Source: Saccharothrix longispora (GTDB lineage: Bacteria > Actinomycetota > Actinomycetes > Mycobacteriales > Pseudonocardiaceae). Taken from it: a DNA stretch of 64,000 nt. Within the stretch, counting starts at the first letter, position 1, and every line of letters starts with the position of its first letter. Positions 1-8,797 of this stretch are shown in pieces. A program made the translations under genes and the position numbers. The notes beneath the pieces were generated by a model. The model worked only from the letters and a program-made list of their open reading frames with translations, did no database searches and was not told where the DNA came from. The stretch covers positions 124,001 to 188,000 of the forward strand of contig NZ_NSDM01000010.1 of NCBI RefSeq assembly GCF_030852425.1. Direction: 5' to 3'.

Positions 1-189
1 GAACCTGTTCCGGCGTGGCGGTCACCTCGTCCGTCGCCGATCCGAACGGTGGAGAACCGCAGCCTGATGACGGATCGCCGGGACGCGGCAGCAGGAACGG
101 GTCCACCTCGTCACCCGATGAGGTCGTCTTCCGGGTCCTGACGACCACGAGTAGCGTTCACCGCGGAAGGCCGGTGTCGGGTGCGGCGG

Positions 190-1692
190 TCATCCCGGTC
201 GGCACGACGGGTCGGCGGTCAGCGCCCTGCGGTCGACCTTGCCGTTCGGGGTGCGCGGCAGGCCCGCCAGGACGTGCACCCGGTCCACGATCATGGTGCG
301 GGGCAGCAGTGCCGCGCAGTGCCGCTTGGCGTCCAGCAGGCCGAACGCGCCGCCGTCGGCGGGCACCACGTACGCGGTCAGCTTCGCGTCCATCCCGCTC
401 CCCACGACGGCCACCGCGACCTCGCTGACCGCCGGGTGGGACTGGAGGGCGGCCTCCACGTCGCCCAGCTCGACCCGGTTCCCGCGGATCTTCACCATGT
501 TGTCCCGGCGGCCCAGGTAGTGGAAGTCCCCGTCGCGCAGCACGACGCGGTCCCCGGTGCGGTAAGGGCCGCGGTGGGGTTCGGCGCCGTGGTAGCCCAG
601 CATGACGGTCGGGCCGTCGACCACCAGCTCGCCCTCTTCCCCCGGTGCCGCCGGGGTGCCGTCGTCGCGGACGGCCCACACCCGGTCGCCCGAGCAGGCC
701 CGGCCGATCGGGACCGGGTGGGTGCGGTCGGCCGGGACGTCGGTCACCTCGTGGAACGTGCACACGTTCGTCTCGGTCGGTCCGTACAGGTTGAGCAGGC
801 GGACGCGGGGGAAGGCCGCGCGCAGCGCGCGCAGGTGGTCGACGGGGTACGGCTCGCCGGCGAACAGCACGGCGCGCAGGTCCGGCAGGTCGGCGGTGAG
901 CAGTCCGCCGTCGCGCGCCATGAGGATCAGCACCGACGGCACGGAGTACCAGACGGTGATGCGCCGCGCCGAGAGGAGTTCGACCAGCAGGCGCGGCGCG
1001 TACGCGGCCTCCTGCGGCACGAGGTGGACGGACGCGCCCGCCAGGAACGCGACGTACAGGTCCAGCACCGAGAGGTCGAAGTGCAGCGGGGCGTGGTTGG
1101 CGAACCGGTCCGCCGTTCCGGCGTCCAGCTCGGTCGCCGCCCACTCCACGAACGCCATCGCGTTGCGGTGCGAGATGCGGACGCCCTTGGGGACGCCGGT
1201 CGAGCCGGACGTGTAGAGGACGTACGCCAGGTCGTCCGGTGACACCCGCACCGGCGGCAACGGCTCCGCCGGCTCGCCGCCGAGCGTCACGCACAGCGTG
1301 GTGAACCCGCCGCCCGCCGCCCCGCCGCCCGTCACCCCACCGCCGGGTGTGTCGCCGCGCAGCACCTGCGCGCCCTCCGGCGTGGTGACCACCACCCTGG
1401 GCGCGCAGTCGCCGAGCACCCGCACCACCCGGTCCACCGGGCTCAACGGGTCGACCGGCACGTAGGCGGCGCCGAGCCGCAGCACCGCCTGAGTCGCGAC
1501 CACCGCGGTGGTCGACTTGGGCAGCCACAGGGCGACCCGGTCGCCCGCCACGACGCCCAGCGCGGAGAGCCGGTGGCCGAGCAGGTCCGCCTCGGCGTCC
1601 AGCTCGGCGTAGGTCAGCTCCCCGTCGGCCGCCGAGACGGCGACGGCGGTGCTCGACGCGTGCTCCCGGACGAGGTCGTGCAGCAGTCTCAC
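190..1692 (-). CDS. L-prolyl-[carrier protein] adenylase (stand-alone A domain)
   Basis: A 500-residue stand-alone adenylation enzyme. It would activate an amino acid with ATP and load it on the separate carrier protein encoded across the divergent promoter. Core A-domain motifs are all visible: YTSGSTGVPKG (A3), NLYGPTETN (A5), YRTGD (A7) and NGKVDRRAL (A10). The GTG start overlaps the stop of the upstream dehydrogenase by four bases (GTGA), so the two are translationally coupled. Proline is inferred from the partners: free A domain, acyl-CoA-dehydrogenase-like flavoprotein and free PCP is the known PltF/PltE/PltL or RedM/RedW/RedO set that makes pyrrolyl-2-carboxyl-S-PCP. The specificity residues were not scored. 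Confidence 0.85.
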   Translation of the reverse strand: MRLLHDLVREHASSTAVAVSAADGELTYAELDAEADLLGHRLSALGVVAGDRVALWLPKSTTAVVATQAVLRLGAAYVPVDPLSPVDRVVRVLGDCAPRVVVTTPEGAQVLRGDTPGGGVTGGGAAGGGFTTLCVTLGGEPAEPLPPVRVSPDDLAYVLYTSGSTGVPKGVRISHRNAMAFVEWAATELDAGTADRFANHAPLHFDLSVLDLYVAFLAGASVHLVPQEAAYAPRLLVELLSARRITVWYSVPSVLILMARDGGLLTADLPDLRAVLFAGEPYPVDHLRALRAAFPRVRLLNLYGPTETNVCTFHEVTDVPADRTHPVPIGRACSGDRVWAVRDDGTPAAPGEEGELVVDGPTVMLGYHGAEPHRGPYRTGDRVVLRDGDFHYLGRRDNMVKIRGNRVELGDVEAALQSHPAVSEVAVAVVGSGMDAKLTAYVVPADGGAFGLLDAKRHCAALLPRTMIVDRVHVLAGLPRTPNGKVDRRALTADPSCRPG

Positions 1693-2813
1693 AGCCCCAG
1701 CTCCTTGGCCATCTGCTCCAGCTGCATCTCCGAGGTGCCGGAGAACGTGGTCGACGCCATCGCGTCCAGCAGGTCGTGGGCCACCCCGGACCCGAGCCGC
1801 GTGCCGGTCCCGCCGAGGACGCGCATCGCGAACGCCGCCGTGTCCACTGCCGCCTCGCTGACCGCGAGCTTCGCGCCGGCCACCTCCAGCGCGGCCCGCT
1901 CGCCCCGGTCCAGCAGCCAGCACGCCCGCCACAGCAGCAGACGGGCCGCCTCCACCCGGCTGTGCAGCCGCGCGATGGCGTGCGACACGGCCTGGTTCTT
2001 CCCGATCGCCCTGCCGAACTGGCGGCGTTCCCGGGCGTGCGCGACGCAGCGCTCCAGCAACCTCCCCGCCTGCCCCAGGTAGGCGGCGAAGAGGCAGGTC
2101 CGCTCCCACCGCATGGACGACTGGAAGATCGCGGCGCCCTGCCCGGGCACGCCCAGCACGTGGTGCGCGGGGACCCGGCACCCCTCCAGCCGCACCTCGC
2201 CGACCGGGCAGGTGGCCAGCACCGACTTCTCGAACGGCTCCACCACCAGGCCGGGCGTGTCCCGCTCCACGACGAACCCGGTTACGCCCAGGTGCCCGAA
2301 CTCCGGGGATGTGGAGGCGTAGACGACGAACACGTCGGCCTCGGGGGCGTTGCTGACGAAGGTCTTCACGCCGTCGAGGACGTAGTGGTCGCCGTCCGCG
2401 CGGGCGGTCGCGCGCAGCGCCGTGACGTCCGACCCCGCGTCCCGCTCGGTGATCGCGTTGGCGCCGACCCACTCGCCGGACGCCAGCAGCGGCAGCACCC
2501 GCTCGCGGACCCGGCCGTCGCCGTGCTCGGCGATGGGCATGGCGCACGCGAACAGGTGCGCCAGCGACGCGAACACCAGCCCCATGTCCGGGCAGCCCAG
2601 CCCGAAGGCCTCCACGGCCCGGGCGGTGTCGAGGAACCCGCGCCCGGAGCCGCCGAGGTCGGCCGGCACGCTGTAGCCCAGCAGCCCGGCGTCGCCGCAC
2701 CGCCGCCACCGCTCGCGGGTCAGCGCCGTCGGCCGCTCGTCCGGCCACGCGGCCGCCTGCGCGCGGACGCGGTCGAATTCGGCCTGCGCGGCCGGGTGCC
2801 ATCCGAAGTCCAC
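1689..2813 (-). CDS. Acyl-CoA-dehydrogenase-fold L-prolyl-PCP dehydrogenase
   Basis: A 374-residue flavoprotein of the acyl-CoA dehydrogenase superfamily, the usual length. It has the AERDAGSD-like central FAD segment and a C-terminal FSGTSEMQ motif ending in MAKELGL, as in PltE/RedW-type enzymes. The role would be four-electron oxidation of prolyl-S-PCP to pyrrolyl-2-carboxyl-S-PCP. It is first in a two-gene minus-strand operon with the adenylase and divergent from the carrier protein and halogenase. The GTG at 2813 is chosen because family homology begins there; upstream codons in the same frame are low-complexity and lie in the divergent promoter. A generic acyl-CoA dehydrogenase is less likely given the neighbours. 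Confidence 0.82.
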   Translation of the reverse strand: MDFGWHPAAQAEFDRVRAQAAAWPDERPTALTRERWRRCGDAGLLGYSVPADLGGSGRGFLDTARAVEAFGLGCPDMGLVFASLAHLFACAMPIAEHGDGRVRERVLPLLASGEWVGANAITERDAGSDVTALRATARADGDHYVLDGVKTFVSNAPEADVFVVYASTSPEFGHLGVTGFVVERDTPGLVVEPFEKSVLATCPVGEVRLEGCRVPAHHVLGVPGQGAAIFQSSMRWERTCLFAAYLGQAGRLLERCVAHARERRQFGRAIGKNQAVSHAIARLHSRVEAARLLLWRACWLLDRGERAALEVAGAKLAVSEAAVDTAAFAMRVLGGTGTRLGSGVAHDLLDAMASTTFSGTSEMQLEQMAKELGL

Positions 2814-3004
2814 GCGACCGACACTAAGCAGTCCGCGCCCGGTTGTCCTCCGCTGGACGGGCGGCCCGGCACTGGCCGCACGGACAGGTCCGCCTCCGCC
2901 GAACGGCCGGCTGCCGCCCGCCACAACGACGGAAGACAGCGGGTTTCCACCGCTCATAGCATCCGGAGCACATCCGGTTGTGCTGCACGGATACGGAGAT
3001 GTGC

Positions 3005-3271
3005 ATGGAACACGCTGAGGTGCTCGGCACGCTGACGGAGTTCATCCGGGAGAAGGTGCTGGACTCCGCCGGGGTGGAGGTCCTCCCGGACACCCCCCTG
3101 CTGGAGTGGGGAATCCTGAACAGCCTGTCGACGACGGCTCTCGTCGTGTTCATCGGCGAGCGGCTCGGCGTCGACGTGCCCGCGGAACGCATGGTGGGAA
3201 GCAACTTCCGCGACCTGGACAGCATCACGCGACTGGTGCTGGAGCTGGAGAACGACGTCCGCAAAGTCTGA
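3005..3271 (+). CDS. Stand-alone peptidyl carrier protein
   Basis: An 88-residue acyl/peptidyl carrier protein. The phosphopantetheine site is Ser40 in GILNSLS; the usual Asp before the Ser is Asn here. It would carry the prolyl and then pyrrolyl thioester for the dehydrogenase and halogenase. The ATG at 3005 sits six bases after a GGAG ribosome site (2995-2998); an in-frame ATG at 2999 is too close to it. It starts a plus-strand operon with the halogenase 12 bp downstream. The tethered-substrate role is inferred from the gene set, not from the carrier sequence itself. Confidence 0.85.
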   Translation: MEHAEVLGTLTEFIREKVLDSAGVEVLPDTPLLEWGILNSLSTTALVVFIGERLGVDVPAERMVGSNFRDLDSITRLVLELENDVRKV

Positions 3272-3283
3272 GCTGGGGGCACC

Positions 3284-4630
3284 GTGACAGACGTTGACTT
3301 CGACATCGGCATCATCGGCGGCGGTCCCGCCGGTTCCACGATCGCCTCCTACCTCGCCAGGGCGGGCATGTCCGTCGTGGTGCTGGAGGGCGAGCTGTTC
3401 CCCCGCCCGCACGTCGGGGAGTCGCTGATCCCGGCGACCACCCCGGTGCTGGCCGACATCGGGGCACTGGCCAAAGTGGACGAAGGGGGTTTCCCGCGCA
3501 AGTACGGCGCGGCGTGGACCTCCGCGACCAGCAACGACATCTCGGCACTCGGGTTCAAGCTCTCGCACGGGTTCAAGGCCGCCGAGGTCGAGTTCCGCGA
3601 GCGCGACCAGCGGGGCGTCGACCAGGACTACACCTACCACGTGGACCGCGGCCAGTTCGACCTGCTGCTGTTGCAGCACAGCGAGTCCCAGGGCGCCAAG
3701 GTCTACGAGGGCGTGCGCGTGCAGCGGGTGGAGCTGGAGGAGGACGTCAAGCGGATCGTGTTCACCATGGGCCGCACCGAGGTCGGCGTCCGGGTGCGCC
3801 TGGTGGTCGACGCCAGCGGCCGCAGCACCCTGCTGGGCCGCCAGCTCAAGCTCAAGGTGCCCGACCCGGTGTTCAACCAGTACGCCATCCACACCTGGTT
3901 CGACGGGCTGGACCGCTCGGCGCTGGCGGTGGACAAGAAGCAGGCGGACTTCATCTTCATCCACTTCCTGCCGATCACCGACACCTGGGTCTGGCAGATC
4001 CCCATCACCGACACCGTCACCAGCGTCGGCGTGGTGACCCAGAAGAAGCACTTCACCGCGGCGAAGCAGCAGTGGGGGGCGTTCTTCGAGGAGGCCGTGG
4101 AGACCAGGCCGGAGCTGGCCGAGGCGCTGCGCAAGGCCGAGCGGGTGCGGCCGTTCAAGCCCGAGGGCGACTACAGCTACGCCATGAAGCAGGTCTGCGG
4201 CGACGGCTGGCTGATGGTCGGCGACGCGGCTCGGTTCGTGGACCCGATCTTCTCCAGCGGTGTCAGCGTCGCCATGAACAGCGCCCGCATCGCCTCCTAC
4301 GACATCCTCGAGGCGGCCGAGCACGGCGACTTCGCCAAGCCCTCGTTCGGCCGCTACGAGACCAAGCTGCGCCGGGCGGTGAGCAACTGGTACGAGTTCA
4401 TCTCGATCTACTACCGCCTCAACATCCTCTTCACCGCCTTCGTCGCGGACCCCCGCTACCGGGTGGACGTGCTGCGGATGCTCCAGGGCGACGTGTGGGA
4501 CGGCGAGGGCGAACCGGCCGCGCTGACCCGGATGCGGGAGATCACCCGCGAGGTCGAGGACAACCCGGACCACCTGTGGCACCCGCACCTGGGCACGCTG
4601 CGCGCGCCCAGCCAGGCACCGATGTTCTGA
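3284..4630 (+). CDS. Flavin-dependent halogenase acting on carrier-bound pyrrole
   Basis: A 448-residue FADH2-dependent halogenase. An N-terminal GGGPAGS dinucleotide fold is followed by [10 protein letters not shown], a candidate catalytic Lys73 in FPRKYGAAW, and the diagnostic WxWxIP motif at Trp235-Pro240 (WVWQIP). A second FAD motif reads [18 protein letters not shown]. It follows the carrier protein directly and precedes TrpB2. Known PCP-dependent relatives (PltA, HrmQ, Bmp2) chlorinate or brominate pyrrolyl-S-PCP with flavin supplied by a separate reductase; no dedicated flavin reductase is visible nearby. Number and position of halogens cannot be read from the sequence. Confidence 0.9.
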   Translation: MTDVDFDIGIIGGGPAGSTIASYLARAGMSVVVLEGELFPRPHVGESLIPATTPVLADIGALAKVDEGGFPRKYGAAWTSATSNDISALGFKLSHGFKAAEVEFRERDQRGVDQDYTYHVDRGQFDLLLLQHSESQGAKVYEGVRVQRVELEEDVKRIVFTMGRTEVGVRVRLVVDASGRSTLLGRQLKLKVPDPVFNQYAIHTWFDGLDRSALAVDKKQADFIFIHFLPITDTWVWQIPITDTVTSVGVVTQKKHFTAAKQQWGAFFEEAVETRPELAEALRKAERVRPFKPEGDYSYAMKQVCGDGWLMVGDAARFVDPIFSSGVSVAMNSARIASYDILEAAEHGDFAKPSFGRYETKLRRAVSNWYEFISIYYRLNILFTAFVADPRYRVDVLRMLQGDVWDGEGEPAALTRMREITREVEDNPDHLWHPHLGTLRAPSQAPMF

Positions 4631-4643
4631 GGGGACCGACGAC

Positions 4644-6011
4644 GTGAAGAAGTACCTGCTGTCCGAAGACGACATGCCCACCCAGTGGTACAACATCCTG
4701 CCGGACCTGCCCAAGCCGCTGCTGCCGCCGCTGCACCCGGTCACCCACGAGCCGATCACCGCGGCCGACCTCCAGCCGCTGCTGCCCGACGAGGTCATCG
4801 CGCAGGAGTTCAGCCCGCAGCGCTGGATCGACATCCCCGACGAGGTGCGGGACGTCTACCGGATCTGGCGGCCCTCGCCGCTGTACCGCGCGGACCGGCT
4901 GGAGAAGGCGCTGGACACCCCGGCGAAGATCTACTTCAAGTACGAGGCGGTGTCGCCCGCCGGGTCGCACAAGCCGAACACCGCGGTGCCTCAGGTGTTC
5001 TACAACGCCCGCCAGGGCGTGCGGCGGGTGACCACGGAGACCGGCGCGGGCCAGTGGGGGTCGGCGCTGTCGTTCGCGGGCAGCCTGTTCGGCGTCGAGG
5101 TCACCGTCTACATGGTGAAGGCGTCGTTCCAGCAGAAGCCGCACCGGCGCTCGCTGATGGAGACCTGGGGCGGCGAGGTGTTCGCCTCCCCCAGCACCCG
5201 CACGCAGGCGGGGCGCGACATCCTCGCGCGGGACCCCGGGTCTCCGGGCAGCCTGGGCATCGCGATCAGCGAGGCCGTGGAGGACGCGCTGGCCCACGAC
5301 GACACGAAGTTCGCGCTCGGCTCGGCGATGAACCACGTGGTGCTGCACCAGACGGTGATCGGCCTGGAGGCCAAGCGCCAGCTGGAGATGGCGGGGGACT
5401 ACCCGGACGTGGTGATCGGCTGCGTCGGCGGCGGGTCGAACTACTCCGGCCTGACGTTCCCGTTCCTGGCCGACACGCTGACCGGCGCCCGCAGCGGCAC
5501 CCGGTTCGTCGCCGCGGAGCCCGCCGCGTGCCCGACCCTGACCAGGGGCCGGTACGCCTACGACTACCCGGACACCGCCGGCCTCGGCCCGTTGCTGCAC
5601 ATGAAGACGATGGGCCACGGCTTCATGCCGCCGCCGATCCACGCGGGCGGCCTGCGCTTCCACGGCGACGCGCCCACGCTGTGCCTGCTGCACGACGAGG
5701 GCCTCGTGGAAGCCGTCGCCTACAACCAGAACGAGGTCTTCACCGAGGCCGTGCGGTTCGCCCGCGCCGAGGGCTTCGTGATGGCGCCGGAGTCGTCGCA
5801 CGCGCTGCGCGGCGCGGTCGCCGAGGCGCTGGCGGCCAAGGAGGCGGGGGAGGCGCGCACCATCCTGTTCGGGTTCTCCGGGCACGGCCACTTCGACATG
5901 GGCGCGTTCGACTCGTTCCTGGCCGGCCGGCTGGAGGACTACGAGGTGCCGCAGGACCAGGTGGACGCGTCGCTGGCGGAGCTGCCGAAGATCCCGGCCC
6001 GGACGGTCTGA
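4644..6011 (+). CDS. TrpB2-type tryptophan synthase beta-like PLP enzyme
   Basis: A 455-residue fold-type II PLP enzyme of the TrpB2 subfamily, longer than classical TrpB. The PLP lysine is Lys110 in AGSHKPNTA and the conserved Glu132 is in [12 protein letters not shown]; a glycine-rich phosphate loop reads [10 protein letters not shown]. TrpB2 proteins condense serine or phosphoserine with indole-like nucleophiles without a tight TrpA partner. No trpA or other trp genes are adjacent, and it sits 13 bp after the halogenase and 10 bp before an amidohydrolase. It may add an alanyl unit to a pathway intermediate or supply an amino acid precursor; that role is inference. Confidence 0.85.
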   Translation: MKKYLLSEDDMPTQWYNILPDLPKPLLPPLHPVTHEPITAADLQPLLPDEVIAQEFSPQRWIDIPDEVRDVYRIWRPSPLYRADRLEKALDTPAKIYFKYEAVSPAGSHKPNTAVPQVFYNARQGVRRVTTETGAGQWGSALSFAGSLFGVEVTVYMVKASFQQKPHRRSLMETWGGEVFASPSTRTQAGRDILARDPGSPGSLGIAISEAVEDALAHDDTKFALGSAMNHVVLHQTVIGLEAKRQLEMAGDYPDVVIGCVGGGSNYSGLTFPFLADTLTGARSGTRFVAAEPAACPTLTRGRYAYDYPDTAGLGPLLHMKTMGHGFMPPPIHAGGLRFHGDAPTLCLLHDEGLVEAVAYNQNEVFTEAVRFARAEGFVMAPESSHALRGAVAEALAAKEAGEARTILFGFSGHGHFDMGAFDSFLAGRLEDYEVPQDQVDASLAELPKIPARTV

Positions 6012-6021
6012 GGCGTTCGAC

Positions 6022-6966
6022 GTGGACTGGATCGACGTGCACCACCACGCGTACCACGGGCGGCTGGCCGACGCGTTGGCCGCCCGTGGTGTGACGCAGA
6101 TGGCGCCGGGTGTGCCGGTGCCGCGCTGGGAACCCGCCGACACCCTCCGGGTGATGGCCGAGCACGACCTGGCCGCGGTCGTGCTGTCGGTGCTGGTGCC
6201 CGACGCGGCGCTGCTCCTGCCCGACGCGGCGGACCTGGTGCGGCGGACCAACGAGTGGACCGCGGAAGTGGTGCGCGGGAACCCGGACCGGTTCGGGCTG
6301 CTGGCCACCCTGCCGCTGCCCGACCCGGACGCCGCGCTGGCCGAGGTCGGGTACGCGTTCGACGTGCTGGGGGCGGACGGCGTGGTGCTGCCCGCCTCCC
6401 TCGCCGACGGCGCCCTCCTGGGCGACCCGGGCCTGGACCCGCTGCTGGCGGAGCTGGACCGGCGCGACGCGGTGGTGTTCGTGCACCCGAACCCGGGCTA
6501 CCGGTGCTCCTGCACGGGCGCGCCGGACTTCGCCGCCGTCGTGCCGCCGCCGCTGGTCGACTTCGTCGCGGACACCACGCGGGCGGTGGCGAACCTGCTG
6601 TTCCGCGGTGCGCTGCGGCGCTTCCCCCGCATCCGGTTCGTCCTGGCGCACGGCGGCGGCACCATCCCGTTCCTGGTGGGGCGGCTGGAGCTGGCCCGCA
6701 CCTGGGTGCTGCCCGGTCAGGACGGCTCGGTGGGGGAGGAGCTGGGCCGGCTGTACTACGAGACCGCGCAGTCGTCCACGGCCGCCGCGCTGGCGTGCGT
6801 GGACGCCGTCGCCGAGCCGGGGCACGTGCTGTTCGGCACGGACTTCCCGTTCATGACCGGCCCGGTGGTCGGGCGGACCCGGAGCGAGGTGACCGCGCAC
6901 CGGCCGGACATCGGCGGGGCGGCGCTGGCGCTGTTCCCGCGCCTGCGCGCCGCGGCGAGGAGGTGA
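6022..6966 (+). CDS. Amidohydrolase-2 (ACMSD-like) family metal-dependent hydrolase/decarboxylase
   Basis: A 314-residue TIM-barrel protein of the amidohydrolase-related (ACMSD/gamma-resorcylate decarboxylase) family. Metal ligands are visible: HxH in DVHHHAYHG at the N-terminus, a His in FVHPNPGY, another in LAHGGGTIPF and the terminal Asp in FGTDFPF. The GTG start is used because the family begins exactly at the HxH strand. Members decarboxylate aromatic or aminomuconate-type acids or hydrolyse C-N bonds. In this operon it could decarboxylate or open an aromatic intermediate made by the neighbouring TrpB2 or the pyrrole enzymes, but the substrate is unknown. Confidence 0.8.
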   Translation: MDWIDVHHHAYHGRLADALAARGVTQMAPGVPVPRWEPADTLRVMAEHDLAAVVLSVLVPDAALLLPDAADLVRRTNEWTAEVVRGNPDRFGLLATLPLPDPDAALAEVGYAFDVLGADGVVLPASLADGALLGDPGLDPLLAELDRRDAVVFVHPNPGYRCSCTGAPDFAAVVPPPLVDFVADTTRAVANLLFRGALRRFPRIRFVLAHGGGTIPFLVGRLELARTWVLPGQDGSVGEELGRLYYETAQSSTAAALACVDAVAEPGHVLFGTDFPFMTGPVVGRTRSEVTAHRPDIGGAALALFPRLRAAARR

Positions 6967-6967
6967 C

Positions 6968-7438
6968 GTGCGGTACTTCGAGGACTTCCACGTCGGCGAC
7001 GTGCACGAACTGGGCAGTTGCCGGATCTCCGAAGCCGACGTCCGGTCGTTCGCACAGCGGTACGACCCGCAACCCCTCCACCTCGGCCTGTCGGGTGAAC
7101 CGGTAATCGCGAGCGGCTGGCAGGTGGCCGCCGCGTTCATGCGGCTGTACGTCGACGCGGTGATCAGCGGATCGGCGGCCGAGGTGTCGCCGGGCATCGA
7201 CGAGCTGCGCTGGCTGCGGCCGGTGAGGCCCGGCGACCTGCTGGTCGGGCGGATGACCGTGCTGGGCACGACCCCGTCGCTGACGCGCGCGGACTGCGGC
7301 ATCGTGCGCCAGCGCGGCGAGTTGACCGGCGATTCCGGGCTGCCGGTGATGCGGTTCGTGTTCCACGGGTTGATGCGCAGGCGCGGGCACGCCCCGGCGC
7401 CGGCGGAACCCGTCCACTCCGATACGCTCGGATCATGA
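6968..7438 (+). CDS. MaoC-like hot-dog hydratase/dehydratase
   Basis: A 156-residue single hot-dog domain of the MaoC family. The catalytic Asp-x4-His pair is visible in YDPQPLHL after an N-terminal YFEDFHVGD typical of the family. The GTG start is one base after the amidohydrolase stop, and its 3' end overlaps the YbaK gene by four bases (ATGA), so it belongs to the same transcript. MaoC proteins hydrate or dehydrate acyl-CoA or acyl-ACP thioesters. It may act on a carrier-bound acyl chain of the pathway; no acyl-chain genes are seen on this side of the window. Confidence 0.8.
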   Translation: MRYFEDFHVGDVHELGSCRISEADVRSFAQRYDPQPLHLGLSGEPVIASGWQVAAAFMRLYVDAVISGSAAEVSPGIDELRWLRPVRPGDLLVGRMTVLGTTPSLTRADCGIVRQRGELTGDSGLPVMRFVFHGLMRRRGHAPAPAEPVHSDTLGS

Positions 7439-7896
7439 GCGGACGGACTCCCGCGCAGATCCTCGAAGCCGCCGGCGTGCCCTTCTCGTCCTTCACGCAC
7501 GCGCCGATCCGGACCTACGAGGACATCGAGCGCGAGCTGGACCTGCCCGCCGAACGGCTGCTCAAGACGCTGGCGTTCCGCACCGGGGACCGGTTCGTGC
7601 TGGTGTCCCTGCCGATGCTGACCCCGGCCGGTTACGGCAAGATCGCGAAGGCGGCGGGCGTCTCGCGGTCGAAGCTGCGCCGCGCCGGCGAGGACGACCT
7701 GGCCGAACTCGGCATGGCACCCGGCGGCATCAGCCCGCTCACCGACGTCGCCGACCGCGCGGTGGTGTTCCACACCCCCGTGCCGGACATGGGCAAGGTC
7801 TACTGCGGCAGCGGCCGGGACGACGAGACCATCGAGGTCGACGCGGCGAGCCTCGTCGACCTGGTGCGGCCGGTCATCGCCGACGTGGCGAGCTGA
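7435..7896 (+). CDS. YbaK/ProX-type aminoacyl-tRNA deacylase domain protein
   Basis: A 153-residue YbaK/EbsC editing-domain protein. The conserved lysine lies in LLKTLAFR, followed by GGISPL and the C-terminal CGSGRDDETIEV block. Free-standing members hydrolyse mis-acylated tRNAs such as Cys-tRNA-Pro or Ala-tRNA-Pro. The ATG overlaps the MaoC stop. In a locus that handles proline and may make pyrrole-type proline analogues, a tRNA-Pro editing activity could protect the producer; this is inference. Its end overlaps the convergent exporter gene by 23 bp. Confidence 0.82.
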   Translation: MSGRTPAQILEAAGVPFSSFTHAPIRTYEDIERELDLPAERLLKTLAFRTGDRFVLVSLPMLTPAGYGKIAKAAGVSRSKLRRAGEDDLAELGMAPGGISPLTDVADRAVVFHTPVPDMGKVYCGSGRDDETIEVDAASLVDLVRPVIADVAS

Positions 7897-8794
7897 CCTC
7901 CCGCACCCGTGCGGGCCGCAGCCCGATCGCGAGCCCCACCAGCACCAGGCACGCGCCGACCAGGTCGGCCAACCGCGGCTGGCCGGTGCCCAGCACCACC
8001 GTGGACACCACCGCGCCCACCGGCAGGAACCCGGAGAACAGGCCGGCCCGGTCGGCGCCGAGCTTCGGCAGCGAGGTGTACCAGCACAGGAACGCGAACA
8101 CCGTGACCACCACCGCCAGGTAGCCCAGCGCGAGCGCCTCGGAGGTCGTCGGCACCCGCACCAGGTGCGGCCCGTCCAGGACGAGCCCCACCACGACGAG
8201 CTGCGGCACGGCGATCGCCGCCGAGTACGCCGACACCCGGATCGCGCCGAGCCGGCCCAGCACCGGCAGCGCCAGCAGGGAGAACCCCGCCTCGCACGCC
8301 AGCGCCCCCAGCGCCAGCAGCAGCCCCAGCGGCGAACCGCCGCCGAACCCGCTGGTCACGACGACCCCGGCGACCACCACCACGGAGGCCGTCAGCACCC
8401 TGGGCGCGGGCTTGCGGCGTTCCATCACCGGCCCCAGCAGGGCCAGCACGATCGGCACGGCGGCCACCACGGTGCCCACGGTCGCGGGGTCCGCGAACCG
8501 GGTGCTCTCCACGATCAGCACGTTGAACGCGGTGAGCCCGGTCAGCGCGAGCGCCACGAGGAAGAACACCTCGCGCCGGGTGAGCCGCACCGGGCCCTTG
8601 CCGAACGCCTGCGCCACGGCGAACAGCAGCACCGCGCCGACCAGGTAGCGCACGGCCTGCCCGCCGTACACGGGGTAGTCGTGCAGCGCGGGGGAGACGC
8701 CGGTCAGCGTGCCCACGCAGAACATCGCGGTCGCGGCGCCCAGTGCGCCGCGCCGCACGTCGGTCGGGGTGGGCGAGGTTCCGGGGGTGGGCAA
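7874..8794 (-). CDS. EamA/DMT-family transporter
   Basis: A 306-residue, ten-helix drug/metabolite transporter with two EamA repeats, inner membrane. It starts with a TTG three bases after the stop of the LuxR gene; an alternative GTG start at 8758 would remove twelve proline/threonine-rich residues and begin at the first membrane segment. Such transporters export amino acids or small metabolites, and here it is a plausible exporter for the pyrrole product or its precursor. It is the second gene of a minus-strand operon with the regulator and its 3' end overlaps the convergent YbaK gene. Confidence 0.8.
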   Translation of the reverse strand: MPTPGTSPTPTDVRRGALGAATAMFCVGTLTGVSPALHDYPVYGGQAVRYLVGAVLLFAVAQAFGKGPVRLTRREVFFLVALALTGLTAFNVLIVESTRFADPATVGTVVAAVPIVLALLGPVMERRKPAPRVLTASVVVVAGVVVTSGFGGGSPLGLLLALGALACEAGFSLLALPVLGRLGAIRVSAYSAAIAVPQLVVVGLVLDGPHLVRVPTTSEALALGYLAVVVTVFAFLCWYTSLPKLGADRAGLFSGFLPVGAVVSTVVLGTGQPRLADLVGACLVLVGLAIGLRPARVREVSSPRRR

Positions 8795-8797
8795 GGT

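Noticed and set aside
1-148. Minus-strand open frame from a GTG at 148 running off the left edge
   Set aside because: Only about 49 codons, no ribosome site and no recognisable motif; it may be the start of another cluster gene but cannot be supported.
2954-4834. Long minus-strand frame opposite the halogenase
   Set aside because: Codon-bias shadow; the plus strand carries the carrier protein and halogenase motifs.
4644-6011. A tryptophan biosynthesis operon
   Set aside because: No trpA, trpC, trpD or trpE nearby; the protein is TrpB2-type and follows a halogenase.
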